From positions 25,404,001 through 25,468,000 of the forward strand of contig CM070591.1 in NCBI GenBank assembly GCA_036346355.1: DNA of 64,000 nucleotides, read 5' to 3'. This stretch comes from Rhipidocladum racemiflorum (lineage: Eukaryota > Streptophyta > Magnoliopsida > Poales > Poaceae). Shown piece by piece: positions 1-10,821 of the stretch; the first letter of the stretch is position 1, and the number at the start of each line of letters is the position of its first letter. Made by a program: the position numbers and the translations under genes. The notes under the pieces were generated by a model. The model saw only the letters and a list, made by a program, of their open reading frames with translations, was not told the origin of the DNA and did not search any database.

Positions 1-2495
1 AGCTCCTGAAATCCTTTCTCACATTCTGGCGTCCATGCAAACTTCTTTTCCTTCTTCAGCAATTGCGTAAAAGGTTTCGCAATTGTCGAGAAGCCTTCGA
101 TGAAACGGCGGTAGTATCCTGCCATTCCAAGGAAACTCCGAATCTGGGTCACAATCTTCGGCTGCTCCCAATGTAACACAGCTTCTACTTTGCTTGGATC
201 TATGGTGACTCCTTCTGCGGTCATTACATGTCCAAGAAACTCCACCTTGTCCTTCCAAAAATCACACTTGCTGAACTTGGCGAAAAGTTGCTGTTCCCTC
301 AGCTTTTCCAAAACTCGCCTTAAGTGTCCGGCATGTTCATCCTCCATTTTGGAGTAGATTAGAATATCATCTATGAACACGACGACAAACTTGTCCAAAT
401 ATTCCATGAACACCTTATTCATCATATTCATGAAATAGGTCGGGCGTTAAATCGATCCAAAGGACATAATCAGAACTCGTAATGTCCATATCTTGACGAG
501 AATGCGCCTTGAATATCTTCTCGATCGGATCTTCAATCGATGGTATCCCGATCTCAGATCAATCTTGGAGAAAACTCCGGCTCCTCTCAGCTGATCAAAC
601 AAATCATCAATCCTGGGTAGCGGATACTTATTCTTCACGGTGACTTCATTGAGTGCACGGTAGTCAATGCACATCCTGAAACTTCCGTCCTTTTTCTTGA
701 CAAACAAAACTGGTGCTCCCCACGGCGACGAGCCTTGGCCTCGATAAATCCTTTCTCCATTAACTCTTCTAGCTGTTTCTTCATCTCTACCAACTCCTCG
801 GTGGACATCCGATAAGGTCTCTTTGCTATCGGTGCTGTACCAGGTACAAGCTCTATCACAAACTCTATGTCCCTGTCTGGCGGCATACCAGGTAGATCTT
901 CGGGAAAAACATCTGGGTACTCATTCACTACGGAGACATCCTCTATGCTGATTGTCTTGGTACTGTTAACCATCAACTGTCCTTCTCTAACGGCAGTAGC
1001 TTGAAATTCCACTTTCTTTCCACACGGGCTCTCAACTGAGATAGTCCTTCGTCCACAATCCAATACGGCCTTGTGCTTGGATAACCAGTCCATTCCCAAA
1101 ATAACGTCTAAGGTCTGGGTTTCCAAAATAATAAGGTTCGCTAGGAACTCTATTCCATCTATTAGTATTCTCACCCCGGAACATCCTACTTTCGTTCGGA
1201 GTTCGGAACCAGGGGTTTGAACTAAAAGCATGCATCTAAGTCTTGCAATCCTCAAATCATTTCTAGTAGCAAAGCCTTGCGAAACAAACGAATGCGAAGC
1301 TCCAGAGTCAAACAAAATCATTGCAGTGCTTGAGTTAACAAGTAACTTACCCAAAGACGACGTCCGTAGCATTCTCGCAGGCATCCTGTGGTGACATGGT
1401 TGACTCGGCCTCTCACCACGGTGCAGGGTGTGGCTCCTGTGTCGGGCGTCCTAGCTGGGGTGGTCCCTAGATTGAAGCGAATCGGGGTTACTCCTGCTGT
1501 CTTCTTCGGACAAGCTGTTGGCAAAGTGTCCTGGCTCGTTGCGATTGTAGCGGCGTCTCCTTTGTTCCTTCTTGTGCACGGAGTAGTGTTTCTAGCGGGG
1601 CCGGGTGCAGTAGTTACGATTGATGTGTCTTGGTGCTGGTGACGGTGTCCTTGTTGCATTTTGTGGCTGGAATCTGAAGAATTGATTTGGTGCAACTCTC
1701 AGGCGCTGTTGCGTTCCCTGGCGTGATCTTTGCTGTTGCATCCTGCGCTTCATGTTCTCATCCAGTTCCTTGCGCTTGTCCTCAAGAATAAGTGCCTTAT
1801 TCACCAACTCTTGGAAATCTGGAAAGGTGTGGGTGATCAATCCTACTTGTAATCCTGAGTTAAGTCCCTTCATAAAACGAGACTATCTGGCTTTATCTGT
1901 CGCTACATCCTCAGGTGCGTAGCGTGCTAGCTGTGTGAACTTGTTCAGGTAGTCGGCCACTGGCTGATTACCTTGCTTCAGTGCTCTGAACTCCTCCTTC
2001 TTAAGGTCCATGATTCCTTCAGGCACGTGATAATGTCGGAATGCAGCTGTGAACTCTTCCCAAGTGATATCTTGAGGGTTCTCTTGCGTGGCACGTAAAT
2101 TCTCCCACCATTCGGCATTGTTCCTTCCAACTGATGAGAAGCGTAGAGTACCTTCTCATTTCCTATGCATTGAGCTATGTGTAGCTTCCTCTCAATTGAC
2201 CTTAACCAATCGTCGGCCTCCAATGGATTGGCATTCCCAGAGAAAGTGGGTGGGTGAGTTCTCATGAACTCTGACAGTCTTGTATTCTGGCGTGGTCCCT
2301 GGTTAACTTGATTAGCAGTGGCCTGAGCGGTGACGTGTTGCATTTGTTGCATCATAGCATGCATCAACGAGTGCAGGCAGCGAGAAAAGCTCCAAATTCT
2401 GCACATCCGGTGGCGGTCTTGGTGCTCCCTCATTGGGGTTTTCTTTGGCGAGAACCACTTCCATTGCTTCCAAAGTTTCCACGGGTGTTCACCAT
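1..2495 (-). pseudogene. M1 gag-pol (gag, protease, start of RT), broken and truncated
   Basis: The gag start codon is at 2493-2495. The gag core (about 1978-2433) has the AMMQQMQHVTAQAT segment and a DDWLRSIERKLHIAQC capsid-like block. A second gag block with FPDFQELVNKALILEDKRKE lies at 1592-1873. A degenerate zinc-knuckle region follows near 1510-1560. The protease has LFDSGASHSFVS (catalytic D-S-G) within 635-1384, followed by the RT start VKKKDGSFRMCIDYRALNEV near 640-707. Several frameshifts break the frame, for example around 430-540 and 720-745, and many sit on CTG/CAG sites of the sister copy. The left end is the window edge. It is non-functional as written, but some breaks may be sequencing artefacts. 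Confidence 0.88.
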
Positions 2496-2787
2496 CTGTA
2501 GATTTGCTCTAGGTTTAGAGATGAGACGGAAACAAGAATAGACAAGTAATATGGAACTTATGCGGGGCGAAAGGTGTAACTTTAAGGTCCAACTTTATTA
2601 TTAATAACTTGGTATGGCTGCTTACAATGCCTAAGGGCCTTGCAACACATAACGCACACTCAAAGAAACAATGAAAATCCAAATCGAACTAACTCTGAGT
2701 CTAACGCCTAAAGGGTGACTCTTTATTCTATGACGCGACTCGGCGAAGGAGTCTCACTATAGAACCTATGCTCACTCATCGAGAAAA

Positions 2788-3493
2788 CCTCCACGGCACA
2801 GGTATGGGTGCTTTGCGGCATAGGCGCGAAACGATTGCCATGTCCAAAGAATCGTGTCCTCTGTGGTAGTCGAAGAAGCGGTGTCCTCATCGAGATCCGA
2901 CTCCTCTGGATCTGGCTCGTGTGTAGCTCAATCTTGGCTCTGGGTGCAGTCCGCATAAAGTCATCTCCAACTCGTTAATCCTTCGCAAGGTGTGCCACAT
3001 ACTCTTGAGCTTCCCGCCATCTGTTCTTCTCTGTCGTGATCTCCTTGCGGGCCTTCTGTAGCTCCTTGCTTGTATTATCCAGTACATCCTCCTGGGCGAC
3101 GACAAATCGTGCCAACTGTGTAACCGTGGCATCCTCATCCTGAATCGCCTTCGGGTCAAGAAGGTTATCGCTGCGCGGATGATACCGGAACACCGTGCTC
3201 TCCAACTCTCTGGCGTAGATACGGGTAATGTGCCGCATTGCTCGTCGTGATACTTCTTGGATACCCATCTGCATTGTAGACCTCCTGGCAGTGCAGTGTA
3301 TCGGGCGATTGCCTGGGCCGTTCTTCCTAGCAGGTACCTCAATCTTTACGTCACAAGCCTTGATCAATCCCGCTTGTCTGATCACCTCCACTTGGTATTG
3401 CGGCTTCTCAAAATCTCCGAGAGTTTGTAGCATGTGCCAAAGTTCCGCGGCGTGACCAATTCCCAGATCAACGTAGTTGAACTCTTCCTCCAT
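2788..3493 (-). pseudogene. M1 extra ORF upstream of gag (damaged)
   Basis: This is the homologue of the intact 238-residue ORF of M2 (49226-49942), in the same place between primer-binding site and gag. The start codon is at 3491-3493 and the protein begins MEEEFNYVDLGIGHAAELWH. The first 172 residues stay in frame (2975-3493). The C-terminal part continues in other frames toward 2788, so at least one frameshift is present. The middle is rich in Lys, Glu and Arg and looks like a coiled coil. The function is unknown. I recognise no catalytic motif. Confidence 0.7.
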
Positions 3494-3694
3494 CTGTCAC
3501 AAGAGTGCTTACGTAAGAACTCGGAATTTTTAAACTGTGACAAGGTAAGGAAAAATTTCAGCAAGAGACAAGAAAAGAGAGAAGGGGATAAGTCGAGATG
3601 TCATTTCTTATCTTGACAAATTTTTAGCTTTTAGAAAATAGGTTTTATCCTCACTACAACCATTCTAGCTAGGGTTGAGCCTACAGTCAAGTAT

Positions 3695-3707
3695 GGCTCT
3701 GATACCA
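3695..3707 (-). other. M1 primer-binding site, initiator tRNA-Met
   Basis: The minus strand reads TGGTATCAGAGCC, complementary to the 3' end of plant initiator tRNA-Met. It starts 4 nt inside the LTR edge at 3712. It fixes the element's orientation and the LTR boundary. Confidence 0.93.
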
Positions 3708-3711
3708 CCTT

Positions 3712-6700
3712 TGTCGGGACCCCGAATTTGCAAATCCGGACCCTCTGTGTATTCAACACTAGTCCAGGAACGCGCTAGTGCACACAGTCTTAACATCGGT
3801 AAATATCACAATCATACCATTCGATGCTAGTAAAGTACTTTTATTTAAATAACCAAACTGGTTACTCGACCTTATGGCCAAGTCACAAATGTACGCCTCG
3901 CAGGGCGATACTTATTGAAAGAGAAATAGTAGCAGCGGAAAATCAAATAAGGTAACATCGTGGCGCCATCCAAAGATACCACAGTAACTGACCGGGCTCG
4001 CTCCCTACTTAGACGGATCCTCTTGGAGCTCCTCCTCCAAAGTGGCGTAGTCTCCTCTTCAACTGGTGTTGTGTTGAGGCAAGGGTGAGTACTTGGTACT
4101 CAAAGAAGTCATGCACAATGCAGGCTAATATACTATATGCATGGCTTGGTACAAAGGAATAACTCAAGGTATATTTGCAGTAAATAGCATTGGACAAGTA
4201 ATATAAGTAGATTCGAAAGCAGTAGAAATAAGTAAAGCATAAATAACTTTTCAAGAAGTTTAGTAAACATCTTTCCCATCCTAAACCACATTTCCATCAA
4301 CTTCATTATTAATCCAGCCCAACCTTTCAAACCAAAGTTATTATCGAGAAAATCTAACCCTTGACTGTAATTCCCGAGCGATGTCCAATACCGCGGACAT
4401 GGCTATTCGAATAGATTCTAAACTCTGCAGAGGTTATGCACTTTACCCACAAGATACAGTCAAACACCACAAAGGCGAGTTCAGTAACAAAGTCTTTGGA
4501 AACTTCTAACAATACAAGTGGTCCTCCGGTTATTGCACACTAACCCTTCCCTTAGCTAAGGCGAAGTCTAGGCCAATCAACCGTTAGATGGGTACTGGCC
4601 TCGGCCAGATGCGCTCCCGCACAACTTACACAAAGGGTGTAGTTGACCTCCCGAGGTCCCACAGTGCGTTATTAGCAACATAGTCAACTAGGTCCGTCCC
4701 ATTACAGACATGTGGTTGCACGTTAGACCCAGTTCAAAGGCTTGCAAGGTTAAGTCCTTAGGGTGACCAGGGCAAGACTACCCGAAGAACCAAATCAACA
4801 TCCCCAATGCCACAACTGGCCCACCTGATTACTCTTGCCACATGCCGGCCGAAATCGTTTATCAAATCCCAGTTGATTACCATGCACCACGTGCCATCAA
4901 CATCACATGATACTTTTCCAAAACAGGTTCAATATGTCATTAAGTCAATATTAACATTTGATTATCCAAAATCATGTCATGAGCACGTAGCAGGTCTAAG
5001 CAGTATACTTCAACGGTCTAAACCCATGTTGGCTATTTAATAATGTCCAACTAGTAATCCACAACTAGGGTGACAAGGGGTCATGGCACATACTTAAATA
5101 ATCAAGGTGTCATACAGCAAATTGGTACTTATCTAATTCCCCATTTTTAAATAAAGCATTTTTCTATTTGAACTTAGCATGCAATAGGTTAAATCAAAAT
5201 AGATTTCAAAATAGGATCAACATGGTCAAAGCACAACTTGCCTTCAAAAATTACTTGTTCTTGGTCTTGAGTTGGATCCTGAGTTAATACTTCTCCTTCG
5301 AATCCTTCCGGCACTTCAACGTCTACTCGTAAAGCGTGCAAATAGCAAATACACGAATAAACAATAGGCAAAAAGTGTCCAAACATCCAAATAAAATCCA
5401 TAAACAGAGAGAACATAATTTTATGAATTTTTAGAAACTGGAATCGTCAAATTTGGAGTTAAGACGCAAAAGTTATGATTATTTAAAGTTTAAATAATCA
5501 ATTAAATAATTTTACAGAGAAAAACTTTAGTCCAAAAATTAAATAAAATTCATATTTAGGTAGATCTCAATTTTATACAAATTTAGAAATTTGAATCACT
5601 CAAATCGGAGTTGAAACGCAAAAGTTATAAGCGTTTGAAGTTTGAATCAAAATCTGAAATCATTATTTCGAATTAATAAATCATTTTCTTTTTCGGAAAT
5701 TAATTATTGCGTCAGCATGGACACGTGTCATCCTGTGATTGGTCCACAGTGACCTGCTGACGTCAGCACCGAACGGCCTCCATGATGACGTCGGCGATGA
5801 CGTCATCATGCCACATGGCACCACTCGAGTGTCGCCACGCGTCCTGGCCCATGGATCGGGTCCACAGGCGACACGGCCAGCGGTGGATCGGGCGCCGCGG
5901 CTTGGTGCGGCTGACATGCGAGCTCGCATGTCGGGCCGCCCACGGCGCTTGCGATGCGGCGCGCCTAGGCTACGTGGCAAGATCGTGTCCGCTGATTTGA
6001 AAATCAACGCCGCGATTAGATCCAGGGTTAACACATTGAAAACTACTCGATGATCGTGGTCGCTCGATCTAGACCGGGCGGTCCAGATCTAACCCTATGA
6101 TAACACCGCTACTCACGGCCTAAGGTGATCGTGGGCCGTTGGATCTTGATCCAACGGTCCGGATCCAATCGGTTTGGAAGCACGTGACTCACCGCTACCG
6201 CTCGATCGGACCGGACGGCCCGAAGCTTCAGATCGGGTGATGGCGGCGCTTGGCCTCGGGCTCACGGAGACGAGGACGGCGACCTTCCGTCTGGCGTTTC
6301 CGAGGAGTCTCCGGCGAGGTGAATGGTGCGGTCCGATGCGCCTTGCTCGTGCGGTTCCAGATCTGAGCTTCAACACTACGGAGACGGCTTGATCGGCGGC
6401 GTGCGCACGAACCCGAAGCGAAGCCCTAACCCTACTACGGCGAGTAATTCCTCGGCCAAGACGGCGGCTCAGGCGGTGTGGCTTGGGGAAAAAGGGGCGG
6501 CGTCGAGCGACGATTCTCGGGGACGGGTCCACGCCTTAAATCGCCTCGATGTGCGCGCGCAAATCGGAACCCTAACCGTGTCCCGCTTGGTCACGGCGGA
6601 GCTCTACCGGGATTCGGAACGGAGACGATGGCTGGGGACCGTCCACGTGTCGCGATGAGCGGCTACGATTGCTCACGCGCGAACGGATCCGACCGGACTC

Positions 6701-7162
6701 AGGCTCGAGCCGGTGCGGTCCAATCCGGACCGTTGGATCCCGATCCAACGGTCGGGATCGATTGGGTTAGGAGTGGGTTTGGTCGAGTCGACTGGCTCGG
6801 GTCGGACTCGAGTCCGACTCGGGTTTCGACTCGGTCGGATGAACAGTACTCGACCCGAGTTGAATTTCCAGCGATTTAATATTTAAAATAATTCCCAGTA
6901 ATTCATTTAATTCATTAAAAATAGCAAAAGACTCAGAAAAATTCCAGAAAAATTCTGGAAAATATTTTAGGGTATTTGGGACTCAAATAAAATATTTCCA
7001 ACAAAATTTTATTTGCAAAGTTTAATTCTTTAATTATTTCAAAATGGAATAAATTCAAATAAATTCCAAATAAATCCAAATAAATTCCAGAAAATTCCAA
7101 AAATTCACCAAAGTGCCAAATCACACATGAATTTAAGAAAAGCAAAATTTTGGGGTGTTACA
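3712..7162 (-). repeat. M1 5' LTR (3451 bp)
   Basis: On the minus strand it starts TGTAACACCCCAAAATTTTG (ends at 7162) and finishes GGGTCCCGACA (3712), with TG...CA termini. From 7162 inward there is an AT-rich block (about 6880-7160), a GC-rich block (about 5700-6870) with a TATA-like ATTTAAGG at 6534-6541, a cluster of ACGT-core palindromes (about 5718-5830), then a long AT-rich U5-side block. Two inverted repeats with CCGTTGGAT/ATCCAACGG arms lie at 6136-6157 and 6730-6751. It matches the M2 3' LTR nearly full length. ORFs in it are not conserved between copies and are not called. Confidence 0.92.
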
Positions 7163-8285
7163 TAACCCCGGCATTTAATATGCCCGAATGCTACCAAACA
7201 TAAGCTAAACAACATCTAAATACCATGAATTAAGGTAAATTACAGCAAAGGAGTAAATGCTAAAACCCGAGATTTCGGCAGCATCTCCTTTGTTTTAACA
7301 TGATTTGAAGGAGCAACAACAGTATAGCAATAAGGCAATATGAGAGACAACTAAAACAGCAATAATTCAAGACTTATCCACAATATAAGTCTATTTTCAA
7401 GCATTTAATATCTCCATGCGCCAAACGAACAATAAGACTCTCATAAATCAAAGCTAAACCTTAAAGCAATAATCATCACACGTAGTTTATTATCAAAAAC
7501 TAATTGAATGACTTGTGGAATCAAATCAGTGAAGCTACGTGTGGAAGTGCGGCTAATTCCCTTCCCCGCATGCCGGTCTCATGGTACCTAAAACAACAAG
7601 AAAACACAAGCGTGAGTTCAAAATTCAGCAAGCATATTGCAATGGTACAACATGAACAATTACATGGCAATAACATCCCACATCATGTAAACCATCTCAT
7701 TCATGATCACATATGATTATGTATGCAATGCGATTCTATGCTCATGTCTCCTTGGAAACTCATACCAGTATGGTTGAGTACACACCCGTCGGTGTGCACC
7801 CTCTCCCCCCTTCCACCCCGAAGATGGAGGGTGCCTACTCCTCGCTTCCGTTCACCACGGTGAATGGAATCACGATGTAGGACTTACTCATTGGCTCTCC
7901 GGATTAGTCATAACTTTCTCACCGACCTTCCCGGACTAGTTATGACTTTCTCACCACCCGGGCCATGTAACATGCCATGTATGCAATTATGCCAACATCA
8001 TATTTAACTCGTACATTAACACATGGCATCATATCATAATAAACATGCTCATCATATCATTGGCAATCATTAAAGCATGGCAAGTGATCATATATCATGT
8101 AATCAATTTCATCTATTCTCAACAAGCAACCTACAAATCGCTATCAATCACAACACACTTGCCTCAACCACGGGCGACGGATTGGCAAGAAGTAGAAGGC
8201 CCTCCCGGGGTCACACCACCTGCACATAGGGACCACACACTCACAATCATGCCCACAAAACAGTACGCAAACCCTCATCTACCCC
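7163..8285 (-). repeat. LARD-0: 3' part of a LARD LTR, minus orientation
   Basis: Reverse complement of the terminal 1.1 kb of the LARD LTR. At 7163 it starts with the complement of the LTR 3' end (CCCCGGCATTTAATATGCCC), and it stops at 8285 in the segment matching GGGGTAGATGAGGGTTTGCG of the LARD-5 LTR near 30141. It keeps the stem-loop pair CACCCTC (7797-7803) / GAGGGTG (7827-7833) and the GTGAGAAAGT direct repeats (7885-7950). It is cut on the left by M1 and on the right by LARD-1. Confidence 0.85.
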
Positions 8286-10821
8286 TGTGACACTACGAAA
8301 TGGTGTGACATTATAAAATGTGAATTGGGAGATTAAAACTTTACGGTATGCAGTTAATCGCGTTTCCGGGCCGATTTCGGGAGTTTGGGCCTTTCCGGGG
8401 CGAATTGGGCCTTTGGGGGGAACCCACTTGGGCCAAAGGGGGGAGTTATTAGCCCATGTGGGGGAGGGGGCAGCAAACACCTGCCCATGCGCCCCCTCCC
8501 CATGCCCTAGGGCGCCCTACCCCCTTGCTCTCCTCCCCAAGCCGCCGCCCCACTCCCTCCCCTCCTAGCTGCCCCATCTCCTTCCCCTTGTGGCGCCTCC
8601 ACCTTTAGCCAAAGACCTTGGCTGTGATCCAACCCCTCCCCTCGCTTCCACGACACGTCTACGTGCTGCCCTCGCTGTTTGGAAGAACCGCGACGAGGGA
8701 TCCCGAAGGATTTGGCGCGTGGGAGCGAGATCGGGTGATCAAGAGACATTCTTCGTGTTCGTCGTTCGTCGGACTAAGGTATGTCCATGGGGAAACCTTG
8801 GGGAAGGTCTAGGTGCTGTTCTCATGGTAGATTTGGAGTTTTTAGATCAAGAGGACGTGCTGCCATGGAGTAGATCTGAAAAGAACTAGAGTTCGTATTG
8901 TACTCAGTTTCGGGCAGATTTGGTGTCCGTTTTAGGGGGTGCGATTTCGCAATTTTAGAGTCGGAATTTGGATGACCTCCTGTTGAATAAGTTGTAGGTA
9001 TCGTCAAGATCTATTATGTGTAATTTTTTGATAATTTTTAGAGTTACGGTCTGAATGTTATGGCCGTTTTGGTGGGCGCTGTCCAATCTGTGACGAGGTT
9101 GGGATAGTCTGTGTTCAACATTAGATTAAACTAATTTAGAGTCCGAATTTGGATGGCCGCCTGTTGAGAAAGTTGTAGATAATTGAATTATCTTTAATTG
9201 GAGTACAAGAAGTCGAAATTCCACCCAGCCGTTTGGTAGTTATGGCCGTTTTACCGAGTGCTGTCAAATCTGTGACGAGATTGAGACAATTCGTGTTCAA
9301 CGTTAGATTAAACAACATTAGAGTCCGAATCAGTCTTTCCCTATAACTAGAAAAAATTGGGAAATTCCCTAAGATATGCGAGGATGTACTCGTTTATTCA
9401 ATTTGGAGTCCTAGAACAGAAGTTATGCCTTTTGGAAGGCTGCTGTCCAGAAGGGACAGATTTGCTGTTTTCTGATTTAAGGAGTTGTAAGCAAAGTCGG
9501 GGTAGTGGGATTTATGTGTGATGTTTTGTGGACTCGATTTGAGTGTGTGGCACGTGTTTGCAGGTGGTGTGCCTCCAGGAGTGCCCTCAACCTCTTGTCA
9601 CTCCGTTGCCCGTGGTTGAAGGCAAGTGTGTTGTAATGAATAGCAGATCGTAGGTTGCTTGTGGAGATTAGATGAAAGATTGAATACTTGCTATGATCAC
9701 TTGCTATGCTTGCTGTTTTCCAATGATATAATGAGTGTGAATATCATGATATGACGCTATGTGTCCTTATTTATCATGATTCGATGCCATGTGTTTATGT
9801 GTGCTATGACATGATGCCATATGTTTATGTACAAATGAGATATGATATTTGGCATAGTTGCATGCATGTCATGAGATAGGGCGAGGGCGGTGAGAAAGTC
9901 ATAACTAGTCCGGCAAGGTCGGTGAGAAAGTTATAACTAGTCCGGAACGCTATTGAGTAAGACCTACATCGTGATTCCATCCACGTTGTGAATGGAAGCG
10001 AGGAGTAGGCACCCTCCATCTTCGGGATGGGAGGGGGAAAAGGGTGCACACCGACGGGTGTGTACTCAACCATACCAGTATGAGTATTCCAGGAGACATG
10101 TGCATTGCATTGCATGAATGAAATACATAAATGAAGATGTTTATGAGATGATGATGAGAGTACTCATGAGATGCTCATGAGATGAATATCATGTTGTTTT
10201 AAAGGATGCATATAATGTTAAATATGATGTGTTGTGATATAACTGTGGAGACTGGGATGATGGTTTGTTGTCTTGATCCTTGTTGTTCCATTACAATACA
10301 CTTTGCTGAGTTATGAACTCACGCTTGTGTTTTATGTTGTTTGTTTATTTAGGTACAATGAAATCGGCGCGCGGGAAGGGAATTTAGCTACACTTCCTCA
10401 CGTAGCACTCATAATCTAGCTAATTCACCTGTTTTGGAGACACGACAATAAGTATTACAATAATCATTAGTGTATGGTCTGTATGTTTGGTTGTTTCCCT
10501 CATGTGTATCATGTGGGGCTATGGAGGGAGTTGTTTTAACTTCCTAGAGTTAAATTGATGCTTATTATTTTGCTATCGATGCTTATTGATGTTTTAGTTG
10601 ATGATTAGCTATCCTTATCGCTGCGTATGGATATCTCGTTTGTCTTACATATTGATATGATGCTATGTTGTTAAGTTTCATGCAAAAACAAAGGAGATGC
10701 TGCCAAAATTTCCAATTATTCCAAATGATTACTTGCTGTAATTTACCTTAAATTTTGGTATTAAATGTGTATGGTCTATGTTTGGTGACATTCTGGGCTT
10801 AGTAAAAGCTGGGGTGTTACA
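8286..10821 (+). repeat. LARD-1 5' LTR (2536 bp)
   Basis: Starts TGTGACACTACG and ends GGGGTGTTACA. It is longer than the other LARD LTRs because a ~181-bp segment is duplicated in tandem (8958-9320). It contains a C/T-rich tract at 8480-8640, the repeated GTGAGAAAGT motif (9891-9940) and the stem-loop at 10010-10046. It lacks the GAGGAGC minisatellite found in the other copies, so it belongs to a separate subfamily. Confidence 0.9.
8958..9320 (+). repeat. Tandem duplication of ~181 bp in the LARD-1 LTR
   Basis: GAGTCSGAATTTGGATG recurs at 8958 and 9139, and the unit start recurs again at 9321 (GAGTCCGAATCAGTC), giving a period of 181-182 bp. Each unit carries an AGTT(G)TAGGTA/AGTTGTAGATA segment and a GTTATGGCCGTTTT segment. 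The other LARD LTRs have a single unit. Confidence 0.8.

Larger units (their letters stand above)
1..7162 (-). mobile_element. Ty3/gypsy chromovirus M1 (Tekay/Del-like), partial
   Basis: Minus-strand LTR retrotransposon cut by the left window edge inside reverse transcriptase. Reading from 7162 downward, the order is 5' LTR (3712-7162), initiator-Met primer-binding site, an extra ORF, gag, protease and the start of RT. RNase H, integrase and the 3' LTR would lie left of the window. It is highly similar to M2 at 41000-64000. Its 5' LTR edge abuts a minus-strand LARD LTR at 7163, so it probably inserted into LARD-0. The lineage call rests on RT and protease motifs shared with M2 and on the LTR termini. 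Confidence 0.93.

Noticed and set aside
5681..6879. Several 70-139 codon frames on both strands.
   Set aside because: All are in the GC-rich block of the M1 LTR, overlap each other on both strands and are not kept in M2 or P.
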